DNA of 7,294 bases from assembly GCA_964424545.1 (NCBI GenBank), contig CAYRJN010000192.1:1-7294 (forward strand). The letters run 5' to 3'. A program made the position numbers and the translations under genes. Positions 1-6,454 of this stretch are shown piece by piece. A model generated the notes under the pieces. The model did not search any database, had not been told where the DNA came from, and worked only from the letters and a program-made list of their open reading frames with translations. Every line of letters begins with the position of its first letter. Positions within the stretch are counted from its first letter, which is position 1. The DNA comes from JAUVIB01 sp964424545. Lineage in GTDB: Bacteria; Calditrichota; Calditrichia; Calditrichales; Calditrichaceae.

Positions 1-4
1 GCTT

Positions 5-52
5 AAAAATACCGGGATTTAATCTCTGAAAATCAAATCCCGATATCTTTTT
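5..52. terminator. Probable bidirectional rho-independent terminator
   Basis: An 8-bp perfect stem (CGGGATTT at 13-20 with AAATCCCG at 35-42) encloses a 14-base loop. On the + strand it is followed by CTTTTT (47-52). On the - strand the flank reads as a T-run (AAAAA at 5-9). Both directions therefore have the stem-plus-U-tract form, as expected between convergent genes: one ending left of the window and the - strand remnant ending at 66. The stem is only moderately GC-rich, so strength is uncertain. Confidence 0.6.
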
Positions 53-65
53 GTTACAATTGCCT

Positions 66-321
66 CTATTTCAACATAATCACCTTAATGGATTTTTGAA
101 AAACCTGCACTTTGCCGGCCAAGGATTCGGCCTGGAAACGAATAATATACAAGCCGCTTGTCTTGTTTTGCCTAACCTGGCCTGGCCCCGATACATAAAA
201 CATTGTTGTACCCGTCTTGGCGTGAGGCTGTATCGCCAAACAAAATAGATGTCATTCCCGTTATGTATCCGGTAAACGTGTCCCAATGCTTGAGAGAAAC
301 GAGAAATTCACGACAAAGACA
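66..321 (-). pseudogene. Remnant of a secreted protein with T9SS-type C-terminal tail (frameshifted)
   Basis: On the - strand, one frame is open from 251 down to a TAG at 66-68. Its last 30 residues include SGLYIIRFQAES and end KSIKVIMLK-stop. This closely follows the usual end of T9SS type A sorting domains: SG(I/V/L)Y..R.., then a polar turn, then a hydrophobic strand ending in (L/V)K. The frame closes upstream with a TGA (252-254). A second - strand frame, open from 321 to its TAG at 172-174, carries protein-like text (KHWDTFTGYITGM and DGYNNVLCIGARPG). It overlaps the first frame at 175-251, which suggests a single frameshift within an original reading frame. No start codon or full domain remains, and further stops lie upstream. 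I read this as the decayed 3' end of an exported protein. The terminator at 5-52 sits where its transcript should end. The parent family is unknown. Short matches of this kind can be chance, so confidence is moderate. Confidence 0.42.
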
Positions 322-524
322 CTAAATTGGTTTTGCCCGTTCCGGGTCAAGTGATGATTACCCGCCTGATTTTTATAAATCTTCGCTAAAAACGATGTTT
401 TTTTTAGACAAATGATGTATTCTTTTCTATATTATCCGGGAACGTTTTATGACTATCTTTCGGTTTCGCAGATAAATTGTTTTTTTAATCGATTTTTATC
501 CGTAAATGTATATTACAAAAAAAT

Positions 525-533
525 AGGAAAGGA
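525..533 (+). promoter_or_regulatory. Ribosome binding site of the 540 lipoprotein gene
   Basis: AGGAAAGGA lies 6 bases before the ATG at 540 and supports that start. The AT-rich stretch upstream (about 400-520) contains a possible -10 (TATATT at 509-514), but no -35 at standard spacing, so no promoter is called. Confidence 0.6.
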
Positions 534-539
534 TGTTTT

Positions 540-2489
540 ATGTATTTAAAAAATTCAAGGATTGTTCAGGTTCTATTCGTTTTTCTCCTGTTTATGACAA
601 CATTAACTTCCTGTAAACAAACCAGTAAAGTGGAACTGAAAAAGAATGAATTTATCAAAGACTGGCTGCTCATCGGGCCTTTCCCGAATTGTGAAAATTG
701 CGATTTGACGGATTATATGCATGGTGAAAATTGTACGGGTTTTACCGCTGATTTACTTAAGCCGATCGGCGGGGAGGCAAATGCTATCCCCACAGAAGGG
801 ATTAGTGTTAAAGTTCCCGGCAGCGATATTGAACGGAAATGGTTTCAATATCAGGGAAAAGAAAATAAAATCCATTTAAATGATATCATGACGCCCAATG
901 ATCTGGTTGTGGCTTATGCTTTTAATCAGATTGACAGTCCAATAGAACAAAAAATAATTCTTTCCGTGGGCAGCAACGACGGCGTTAAAGTTTGGCTGAA
1001 CGGAAAGAAAATTCATGAAGTACACCCCCGAACAGGGCGCTGGTTACAAATTGACGATGACTATGTACCCGTCACCTTAAACAAAGGGCTAAATAACCTG
1101 ATGATTAAAGTTGATGAAGGAGGCGGCGACTGGGGATTTGTCATACGTTTTCTGGACTATGATTCTACATTAAGCAGCATAAGAAAAAATATCGATAAAT
1201 ATAAAGTGTTAACGCTGGTGCCCAACGAAGATACTTTACTGGTTCGTTTCGGTGAATCTTACCGAATTTCAGCCCTGAATCCGCAAGGAAAAGTAAAAAT
1301 AAGTATGCTGGATAAGAATAATGCTTTGATTATGAGCAGAGAAGTAAATCCGGGTCAGGAGTTCCATGTTCTGTTATCGCAGCTGCCCAAGGGATTTTTT
1401 ACAGCGAGAGCAGAGTTTAAAACCCATAAGGATGGTATTATCGTTAGTGAAATGAAATATTTTAACGGTAAATTAAAGCGCCATCCCTTAGCGAAAAATC
1501 TTAACAAAAAATTGCTGCTGCCCATTGACGATCAGGGAAAGGTCTATTTTCCCATCGGCACCTACGGCGCGCCGGTGGAGGAATACGGCAAATTGAAAGA
1601 GGTCGGCTATAATTTTGTAGTCGCCGGCATTAAAGATTTGGACGCGGTGCAAAAAGCCGGATTGAAAGCCGCTGTGCCTATTCACGGAACGGTTGAAGAG
1701 GTGGAGAAAAAAATCCGCGAAAACAAAAACCATCCCGCCGTTTTATGCTGGATGCTGTATGATGAACCTGCTTATAATCATGCCGACCTGTTGTATATAT
1801 ATGAATTGTATCAAGCTGCTAACCGGGCGGATAATAAACATGCTTCCTATATGGTTGTAACCCAGCCGGCCGGCTATAAAACTTATGGACGCTGCGGGGA
1901 TATCCTTAGTGTCGATACCTATCCCGTGGCTAACGGGGATATCACCAGTGTGGGCCGGGCGGTGGCCAAAGCCAATCGCGATTCCGACGGCGATCAACCG
2001 GTTTGGCACTGCGGGCAGCTCTTTAAATGGCCGGCACAGCGCTTACCGACGCCGCAGGAGCATCGATTTATGACTTACAGCGGATTAATTGAGGGCGCAA
2101 AAGGGTTATTATGGTATACCTACAAGGGATACGGTCAATATCTGCCCGATAGTCCCGAATTATGGAAAGAGCATGTGGCGCTGCTTAAAGAAATTCATGA
2201 ATTGGCGCAGCTTTTTATGGCTGGGGGGATCGGTAAATCGATAGAAACCACCGATCATGACAAAAACATTCGGGCAATCATAAAAAAGAGCAAGATCGGC
2301 GAATTTATAATTGCTTCCAATCTCTCGCAGAAGGAGACGATTACGGCAGAATTTATGCCACGATCTTTACGAAACCAAAAAGCCGTCGGCGTTTACGATG
2401 AAAATAGAACGATTAATGTAAACAACGGGAAATTTAAAGATACGTTTAAACCTTTGGATGTACATATTTATAAGTTGAAAAAAATCTAA
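540..2489 (+). CDS. Lipoprotein with N-terminal beta-sandwich and GH-A-like TIM-barrel domain
   Basis: Probable outer-membrane or surface lipoprotein acting on or binding glycans. Residues 1-25 are a type II signal peptide: basic start, hydrophobic core VLFVFLLF, lipobox LTSC with Cys25. Lys26 at +2 is typical of Bacteroidota-like exported lipoproteins. Residues about 40-206 form a jelly-roll-like module recognised by DWLLIGPFPN, GSNDGVKVWLNGK, then NKGLNNLMIKVDEGGGDWGF. This pattern precedes many glycoside hydrolases and resembles PA14/carbohydrate-binding folds. About 225-310 is a beta-rich linker. About 335-560 looks like a TIM-barrel: FPIGTYGAP near the first strand, HPAVLCWMLYDEP (398-410), SVDTYPV (457-463), PVWHCGQLF (487-495), then GAKGLLWYTY (519-528). 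Glu409 of DEP fits the acid/base Glu of clan GH-A. The next expected catalytic position shows Gln493 rather than an obvious Glu. About 565-649 is a C-terminal beta domain. A good ribosome site precedes it, no gene sits close enough to form an operon, and no SusC/SusD partner is present. Exact family and substrate are unassigned, and activity is inferred from fold only. Confidence 0.8.
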   Translation: MYLKNSRIVQVLFVFLLFMTTLTSCKQTSKVELKKNEFIKDWLLIGPFPNCENCDLTDYMHGENCTGFTADLLKPIGGEANAIPTEGISVKVPGSDIERKWFQYQGKENKIHLNDIMTPNDLVVAYAFNQIDSPIEQKIILSVGSNDGVKVWLNGKKIHEVHPRTGRWLQIDDDYVPVTLNKGLNNLMIKVDEGGGDWGFVIRFLDYDSTLSSIRKNIDKYKVLTLVPNEDTLLVRFGESYRISALNPQGKVKISMLDKNNALIMSREVNPGQEFHVLLSQLPKGFFTARAEFKTHKDGIIVSEMKYFNGKLKRHPLAKNLNKKLLLPIDDQGKVYFPIGTYGAPVEEYGKLKEVGYNFVVAGIKDLDAVQKAGLKAAVPIHGTVEEVEKKIRENKNHPAVLCWMLYDEPAYNHADLLYIYELYQAANRADNKHASYMVVTQPAGYKTYGRCGDILSVDTYPVANGDITSVGRAVAKANRDSDGDQPVWHCGQLFKWPAQRLPTPQEHRFMTYSGLIEGAKGLLWYTYKGYGQYLPDSPELWKEHVALLKEIHELAQLFMAGGIGKSIETTDHDKNIRAIIKKSKIGEFIIASNLSQKETITAEFMPRSLRNQKAVGVYDENRTINVNNGKFKDTFKPLDVHIYKLKKI

Positions 2490-2499
2490 TTTGGACGAG

Positions 2500-2517
2500 T
2501 CCCGATAAAAAACGGGA
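2500..2517. repeat. Short hairpin after the lipoprotein stop
   Basis: TCCCG (2500-2504) pairs with CGGGA (2513-2517) around an A-rich 8-base loop, starting 10 bases after the stop at 2489. It is placed like a terminator but has no T-run after it on the + strand. It may be a weak or rho-dependent 3' structure, or part of the repeat cluster that follows. Confidence 0.35.
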
Positions 2518-2540
2518 TGTACGACAAAAACCAAACCGGT

Positions 2541-2571
2541 ATCCTTCCAGAATCCGACAAATCGGGAGGAT
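2541..2571. repeat. Hairpin element with nested stem
   Basis: ATCCTTCC (2541-2548) pairs with GGGAGGAT (2564-2571) over 8 positions with one G-T wobble. The 15-base interior contains a smaller stem, CCGA/TCGG, around CAAA. No U-tract follows, so this looks like a REP-type or mRNA-3'-end structure rather than an intrinsic terminator. Confidence 0.45.
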
Positions 2572-2635
2572 CCAAGTCTATATAATTGTCGTGGTTTTGC
2601 TGGTGTTTTGTTAATTAAATTATGTTCTAACTTCC

Positions 2636-2698
2636 CTTCGACATAATTCGACAGGTTCACTGCAGGTGCTCAGGGAACGTATGTTGAGCTTGTCGAAG
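2636..2698. repeat. Interspersed imperfect palindrome (REP/MITE-like)
   Basis: CTTCGACA (2636-2643) and TGTCGAAG (2691-2698) are a perfect 8-bp inverted pair bounding 63 bases. Inside, GGTTCACTG (2654-2662) is near-complementary to CAGGGAACG (2671-2679), so the whole unit can fold as a long imperfect hairpin. A further 7-bp pair, TTATGTT (2620-2626) and AACATAA (2716-2722), flanks it. The CTTCGACA...TGTCGAAG signature resembles palindromic intergenic elements that recur in many environmental bacterial genomes; that comparison is from memory. Only one copy is in the window, so dispersal is inferred. Confidence 0.55.
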
Positions 2699-2863
2699 CA
2701 AGCTATTTCATGGTTAACATAACATTAGTTTACTTTAGATTTTAAAACACGAAGCGCACAAAGAAAAAGAGTAATAATTTCTTTATGTCAACGGGGAAGA
2801 GTCCCGAGGCCGCGGGGAATAAGAAATTTACACCTAACGTAATAAAAGTATCAGGTATGCAAT

Positions 2864-3991
2864 ATGAAAGATAACAGGCGAGAAGATATTATCTACACAA
2901 CCGTGATCGGGGTGTTGATAGCGTTAATTTCCTATTTGCATTATACGACGCCGACCACAAAATGGCAGTATCATCTTATTTTTATGCAGTCCTATTTTGT
3001 GCCCATTATCCTTGCCGCATTCCGTTTCGGCGTGCGCGGAGGGCTTGGCTCTTCTTTGGCGGTCAGCGCTTTGTACCTTCCGCATATCATGTTTCACTGG
3101 GGCGGTTTGGTTGAAAATAATTTAATGCGTTTTATGCAGTTGATATTGTTTAACGTGGTCGGCTATTTAACTGGCCTTAAAGCTCAAGGGGAACGAACCG
3201 AGAAGGAACGATATCAAAAAACGGCGGAAAAATTACAGGAAGCGTTAGATCGTCAACAGCGGCAGTCCGAACGGATTTCTGTAATGGAACACCAACTACG
3301 CGCCGCCGATCGTTTGGCCATCGTCGGCGAATTAACGGCCAGCCTGGCCCACGAAGTCCGCAATCCTCTTGCTTCAATTCGCGGAGCGGTAGAAATTATT
3401 CGCGATGAAGCGCCCTCCGAACTGAAGGAATCGGAGTTTTTTTCCATTTTGATTAATGAAACCGAACGGTTGAATCGGGTGGTTGAAAATTATCTCGATT
3501 TTGCGCGTAAAAAAAGCAAAAAAGCGGGTCTATTCGATTTTAAAGAAGAACTGAAAAATATATTGGTTATGTTGGGAGCGCAGGCGCGTAAAACGCAAGT
3601 AGTCTTTAAAAGCGCGCTTCCGGAATCGTCATGTCATATTTCAGGCGATTCCAATCAATTTTGGCAAGTCGTGATTAACGTATTGTTAAACGCCATACAG
3701 GCCATGCCGCAAGGCGGCGAAGTGTTGCTAAAGACCGAAATTATTAATAATAACAGGCCTAAAATCAGACTTTCCATAAAAGACCATGGAACGGGAATGG
3801 ATAAACGTGAAATAAATAATATTTTCCGCGCCTTTTATACGACCAAATCCAACGGTAGCGGTTTAGGACTTTCCATCGTTAAGCGCATAATCGATGAAAA
3901 TAACTGGCATATCGATGTGCGGAGCAAGCTCGGCGAAGGTACGGAATTTATTCTTGAAATTCCCTGTAAGGATAAAAAAAATAAAGAATAG
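2864..3991 (+). CDS. Membrane sensor histidine kinase (NtrB/AtoS-like class)
   Basis: Sensor kinase that autophosphorylates on histidine and passes the phosphate to the response regulator encoded next. The N-terminal ~105 residues hold about four membrane segments (roughly 10-27, 42-55, 60-77 and 88-105) with short loops, including FRFGVRGGLGSSL. There is no large periplasmic domain, so the signal is probably sensed in or near the membrane. Residues about 108-150 are a charged coiled-coil linker. The HisKA dimerisation domain has its H-box LAHEVRNPL with the likely phospho-acceptor His163. The HATPase_c domain shows the N-box around Asn276 (LLNAIQAM), G1 DHGTGMD (307-313), F-box FRAFYTTKS, and G2 GSGLGLSIVKRI (331-342). 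All core boxes are intact. No PAS domain or receiver is seen. The ATG at 2864 has only a weak AGG upstream. An ATG at 2857 is out of frame and stops after five codons. The stop lies 14 bases before the partner gene, so the two are surely co-transcribed. Confidence 0.92.
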   Translation: MKDNRREDIIYTTVIGVLIALISYLHYTTPTTKWQYHLIFMQSYFVPIILAAFRFGVRGGLGSSLAVSALYLPHIMFHWGGLVENNLMRFMQLILFNVVGYLTGLKAQGERTEKERYQKTAEKLQEALDRQQRQSERISVMEHQLRAADRLAIVGELTASLAHEVRNPLASIRGAVEIIRDEAPSELKESEFFSILINETERLNRVVENYLDFARKKSKKAGLFDFKEELKNILVMLGAQARKTQVVFKSALPESSCHISGDSNQFWQVVINVLLNAIQAMPQGGEVLLKTEIINNNRPKIRLSIKDHGTGMDKREINNIFRAFYTTKSNGSGLGLSIVKRIIDENNWHIDVRSKLGEGTEFILEIPCKDKKNKE

Positions 3992-4005
3992 AAAGAAGAG
4001 TTATA

Positions 4006-5355
4006 ATGCGTATTTTACTCATTGACGACGATATTAATCTCGGGAAAGTGCTTGCCCATCAATTGGAGAAAAGCGGATATACGGTTGATAGGGCCGTAAA
4101 CGGACGCGACGGATTAAAATTATTTGAAAAAAACGCATACGATGCGCTCATCAGCGATATTCAAATGCCCGATATTTCAGGGATTGACGTATTAAAAACC
4201 GTACGGCGATCCGATCAGAAAACGGTTATAATTCTAATAACGGCTTTCGGGAGCGTTAACAGCGCCATCGACGCTTGCAAAATGGGCGCGGACGATTATA
4301 TCACCAAACCTTTCGGCCGCGAACAGTTGTTGTTTACCGTTGAAAAAAATTTACGGTTAAGGCAGCTGGAAAAAGAGAATGAATCGTTAAAAGATAATTT
4401 ACAGGATAAATTTCATTTTGATAATATGATTGCCGGCAGCGGAGCCATGCAGCAGGTTTTGAAGATAACGCATAAAGTAGCCCAAAGTAGCGCTAATGTG
4501 ATGATTCTCGGGGAAAGCGGTACCGGTAAGGAGCTTATCGCTAAGGCCATACATTATAACAGTCCGCGTAAAGATAAACCGTTGATTACCATAAACTGTC
4601 CTTCCATTCCGGGAAATCTGCTGGAAAGTGAGCTCTTCGGGCATGTTAAAGGCGCTTTTACCGGCGCCTTAAAAGATCGTAAAGGTAAATTTGAACTGGC
4701 CGACGGCGGCACTATTTTTCTTGATGAGATCGGCGATTTGCATGAAGATTTGCAAGCCAAATTACTGCGTTTTTTGCAGGAACGGGAGTTCGAGCGTATC
4801 GGCGGCGATAAAACCATAAAAGTGGATGTGCGTTTGATTGCCGCTACTAATCAGGATTTGTCGAAATTGATTAAGGAGAAAAAGTTCAGGGAAGATTTGT
4901 ATTATCGTTTGAGCGTCATTCCCATTCAATTGCCGCCGTTACGCGAGCGTAGGGAAGATATTCCTTTTTTAATCGATTTTTTTATCAAGCGTTACGGCGC
5001 CGGAAAAAATTTTAAGGTCGAGCCTCGTGTGATGAAAGCTTTGATGAATTATTCATGGCCGGGTAATGTGCGCGAATTGGAAAACGTAATTGAACGCGTA
5101 GTAACGCTGGCAAGCGGCGATATCATTACGATGGAGGATTTACCGGTATATTTAACCTCCGCAGAGGCGCCCGAGGAAATTTCCGGTTTTTCCATTCAAA
5201 TTCCCGAAGAGGGTATTGCCTTGGATTTGATTGAGAAAAACGTAATTGAGATGATCTTAAAAAAGGTAAATGGCAATCAATCGGAAGCCGCCCGTTTGCT
5301 GCAAATTCCCCGCCATGTCCTGCTCTATCGTATGAAAAAATTCGGCATGGTTTAA
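4006..5355 (+). CDS. NtrC-family sigma-54-dependent response regulator
   Basis: Cytoplasmic activator that, when phosphorylated by the preceding kinase, hydrolyses ATP to open sigma-54 RNA polymerase complexes. Receiver domain (1-115): acidic pocket Asp7/Asp8, phospho-acceptor Asp51 in SDIQMPD, Thr79 and Lys101 (TKPF). A coiled linker (about 115-135) follows. The AAA+ domain (about 140-375) is complete: Walker A GESGTGKE (169-176), the sigma-54-contacting GAFTGA loop (216-221), Walker B GTIFLDEIG (235-243), arginine-finger region REDLYYRLS (295-303), and sensor II WPGNVREL (351-358). The C-terminal Fis-type helix-turn-helix is at about 422-446 (NQSEAARLLQIPRHVLLYRM). The length of 449 is typical of AtoC/ZraR/NtrC proteins. 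The intact GAFTGA loop indicates true sigma-54 dependence. AAGAAGAG at 3993-4000 is the ribosome site, 5 bases before the ATG. Target promoters are not identifiable here, so no gene name is assigned. Confidence 0.95.
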   Translation: MRILLIDDDINLGKVLAHQLEKSGYTVDRAVNGRDGLKLFEKNAYDALISDIQMPDISGIDVLKTVRRSDQKTVIILITAFGSVNSAIDACKMGADDYITKPFGREQLLFTVEKNLRLRQLEKENESLKDNLQDKFHFDNMIAGSGAMQQVLKITHKVAQSSANVMILGESGTGKELIAKAIHYNSPRKDKPLITINCPSIPGNLLESELFGHVKGAFTGALKDRKGKFELADGGTIFLDEIGDLHEDLQAKLLRFLQEREFERIGGDKTIKVDVRLIAATNQDLSKLIKEKKFREDLYYRLSVIPIQLPPLRERREDIPFLIDFFIKRYGAGKNFKVEPRVMKALMNYSWPGNVRELENVIERVVTLASGDIITMEDLPVYLTSAEAPEEISGFSIQIPEEGIALDLIEKNVIEMILKKVNGNQSEAARLLQIPRHVLLYRMKKFGMV

Positions 5356-5601
5356 CCCGTACGGACATTTTTAAAAATCATCGCTTTAGTTTTGCCAACC
5401 AACAGTTTTCCACCCCTAAGGCGCGATTTTCGGACAGATTACCTTTCGTGTATGATTTTGCCGAGAGGATATCCAATAATAAAACCGCTTACAGACATAA
5501 GACTATAAAATACGATTTTTCGCAAAAGGCCTACTTACAATAAATATCCGAAAAATAAAATTAACTTTTATAGAGCATAAAGGTAAGCGTAAAAAAAAGT
5601 A

Positions 5602-5630
5602 TTGCATCTACTTCTTTTCTCTTTTATATT
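5602..5630 (+). promoter_or_regulatory. Sigma-70-type promoter of the TetR gene
   Basis: TTGCAT (5602-5607) and TATATT (5625-5630) are separated by exactly 17 bases and each match the consensus at most positions. The predicted start of transcription, around 5637, falls inside the operator palindrome, giving a leader of about 30 bases. If the organism uses a Bacteroidota-type sigma factor the true boxes may differ. Confidence 0.55.
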
Positions 5631-5648
5631 TCGACTAATTAGTCTAAA
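5629..5648. promoter_or_regulatory. Probable TetR-family operator
   Basis: GACTAATTAGTC at 5633-5644 is a perfect 12-bp palindrome. With flanks TTT and AAA the symmetry extends to 18 of 20 positions (5629-5648). It lies between the -10 box and the TetR start, over the predicted transcription start, where a bound repressor dimer would block initiation. This is the typical arrangement for autoregulated TetR genes. No second copy was seen before the RND gene. Confidence 0.65.
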
Positions 5649-5666
5649 AAAGAATAATAGGTCGAT

Positions 5667-6278
5667 ATGTCTATTTCGGAACGTAAACAACGGGAAAAAG
5701 AGGAGCGTATCCGTGTGATTGTTCAGGCCGGATTACAGGTGTTTGCCCGTCACGGTTATCACAAAGCCAGTATGGATATGATTGCCGAAGAGGCCGAGTT
5801 GGGAAAATCCACTCTCTATTATTATTTTAAAAGCAAAGATGAACTTCTGCAAGTAATTTTGGAAAGCGGTATTAATGAATTTTTTCAATCATTGGAAAAA
5901 TCCTTAGAAGAGGTGGACGATGTACGGGGAAAAATTGAAGCGGTAACCATGGTCAGCGCCCGTTTTTTTGCCTCCTATCCCGAGTATTTTAAACTCTATA
6001 TCTACTTAAGCGCCCATCCCGGACGCCGAACTAAAATATTTAATACGTTACGAAAAACCATCCATACAAAAATCATAATGGTTAACGCTCTGTTTGCGTC
6101 GGCAAAAAGCGAGGGTTTGATTCGCGATGATCTTTCGCTGAACGATATCAGCAGTATTTACGGTTCAATGGTGATGGGAATGGGTATATTGAGCCGTCGC
6201 GATATCAGCGCCGAAGAGTTATTAAAAAGGGCAAAGATTGTGAATGAAATATTATTTAAAGGGATTCTAAAATCATAG
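5667..6278 (+). CDS. TetR/AcrR-family transcriptional repressor
   Basis: One-component DNA-binding regulator of 203 residues, the usual family size. The N-terminal TetR_N domain (about 13-62) is unmistakable: RVIVQAGLQVFARHGYHKAS, then MDMIAEEAELGKSTLYYYFK with the recognition helix around 46-53 and the family-typical YYYFKSKDEL. The remaining ~140 residues are predicted all-helical (SARFFASYPEYFKLYIYLS and onwards) and form the ligand-binding and dimerisation domain. This part is not diagnostic of a ligand. The ATG at 5667 is preceded by a weak AGG (5659-5661), and the TetR_N domain begins close behind it, so no other start fits better. The palindrome at 5633-5644 predicts autorepression, and the downstream RND exporter is the probable main target. 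Ligand unknown; membrane-lipid or toxic hydrophobic compounds are only a guess from the partner. Confidence 0.93.
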   Translation: MSISERKQREKEERIRVIVQAGLQVFARHGYHKASMDMIAEEAELGKSTLYYYFKSKDELLQVILESGINEFFQSLEKSLEEVDDVRGKIEAVTMVSARFFASYPEYFKLYIYLSAHPGRRTKIFNTLRKTIHTKIIMVNALFASAKSEGLIRDDLSLNDISSIYGSMVMGMGILSRRDISAEELLKRAKIVNEILFKGILKS

Positions 6279-6302
6279 TTGTAAATTTAGAATATTATTT
6301 CG

Positions 6303-6343
6303 TGTCATTGCGCGAAATGACAACATGGGCGTTCAAATGACAA
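6303..6343. repeat. Hairpin plus direct repeat in tetR-RND spacer
   Basis: TGTCATT (6303-6309) pairs perfectly with AATGACA (6316-6322) around GCGCGA. An overlapping alternative, ATTTCG (6297-6302) with CGAAAT (6313-6318), competes with it. The sequence AAATGACAA occurs at 6315-6323 and again at 6335-6343. No T-run follows, so it is unlikely to be an intrinsic terminator. It could tune read-through or mRNA stability between tetR and the exporter, or be a worn interspersed repeat. Confidence 0.4.
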
Positions 6344-6405
6344 AAGGGTTGTATTTTCGAACACTATTAGCTGTTTAGCAATAAATAATATCCCTGTTTT
6401 TTTAT

Positions 6406-6435
6406 TTGCTCAGAGTTTGAAATGAAGATTACAAT
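6406..6435 (+). promoter_or_regulatory. Possible weak promoter before the RND gene
   Basis: TTGCTC (6406-6411) and TACAAT (6430-6435) are 18 bases apart. The predicted start would fall at about 6442, inside the ribosome site, leaving almost no leader. This makes the call doubtful; read-through from the tetR promoter is the simpler explanation. Confidence 0.22.
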
Positions 6436-6454
6436 TAAATAAAAGGAGTCTGCG

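Larger units (their letters stand above)
2490..2863. other. Structured 374-base intergenic region
   Basis: No convincing gene lies here. The region holds at least three hairpin-forming elements (listed separately), a CACGAAG/CACAAAG-type stretch at 2744-2769, and a GC-rich patch (2792-2818). In that patch GGGA (2794-2797) can pair with TCCC (2802-2805), or the same TCCC can pair with GGGA (2815-2818). I see no clear sigma-70 promoter or sigma-54 box for the downstream kinase. Its ribosome site is weak (AGG at 2853-2855). The - strand frame running through here is repeat-derived and not supported as a gene. Confidence 0.6.
5356..5666. other. 311-base intergenic region before the TetR gene
   Basis: AT-rich spacer with no supported gene. 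It contains a 12-bp AT palindrome, ATTTTTAAAAAT (5367-5378), soon after the activator stop. This is not a convincing terminator. The 3' end carries the TetR promoter and operator listed separately. A frame open to a TAA at 5541 has no start codon and no recognisable content. Confidence 0.55.

Noticed and set aside
51..248. A 65-codon + strand open frame
   Set aside because: It is antisense to the T9SS-like tail, starts inside the terminator T-run, and has no ribosome site.
2367..2660. A 97-codon - strand open frame across the lipoprotein end and the gap
   Set aside because: It runs through hairpin repeats and antisense coding sequence, with no domain and no good start context.
3177..3447. 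Two - strand open frames over the kinase H-box region
   Set aside because: They are arginine- and serine-rich shadows of a well-supported kinase gene.
5356..5543. A frame (start positions divisible by 3) open for about 62 codons to a TAA at 5541
   Set aside because: It has no ATG, no ribosome site and no third-position bias, and its upstream part is a shadow of the activator gene. It could be a gene remnant but nothing supports it.
5582..5607. Possible sigma-54 promoter (GG upstream of TTGCAT)
   Set aside because: The GG and GC are about 20 bases apart instead of 10, so the -24/-12 rule fails. The sigma-70 reading fits much better.
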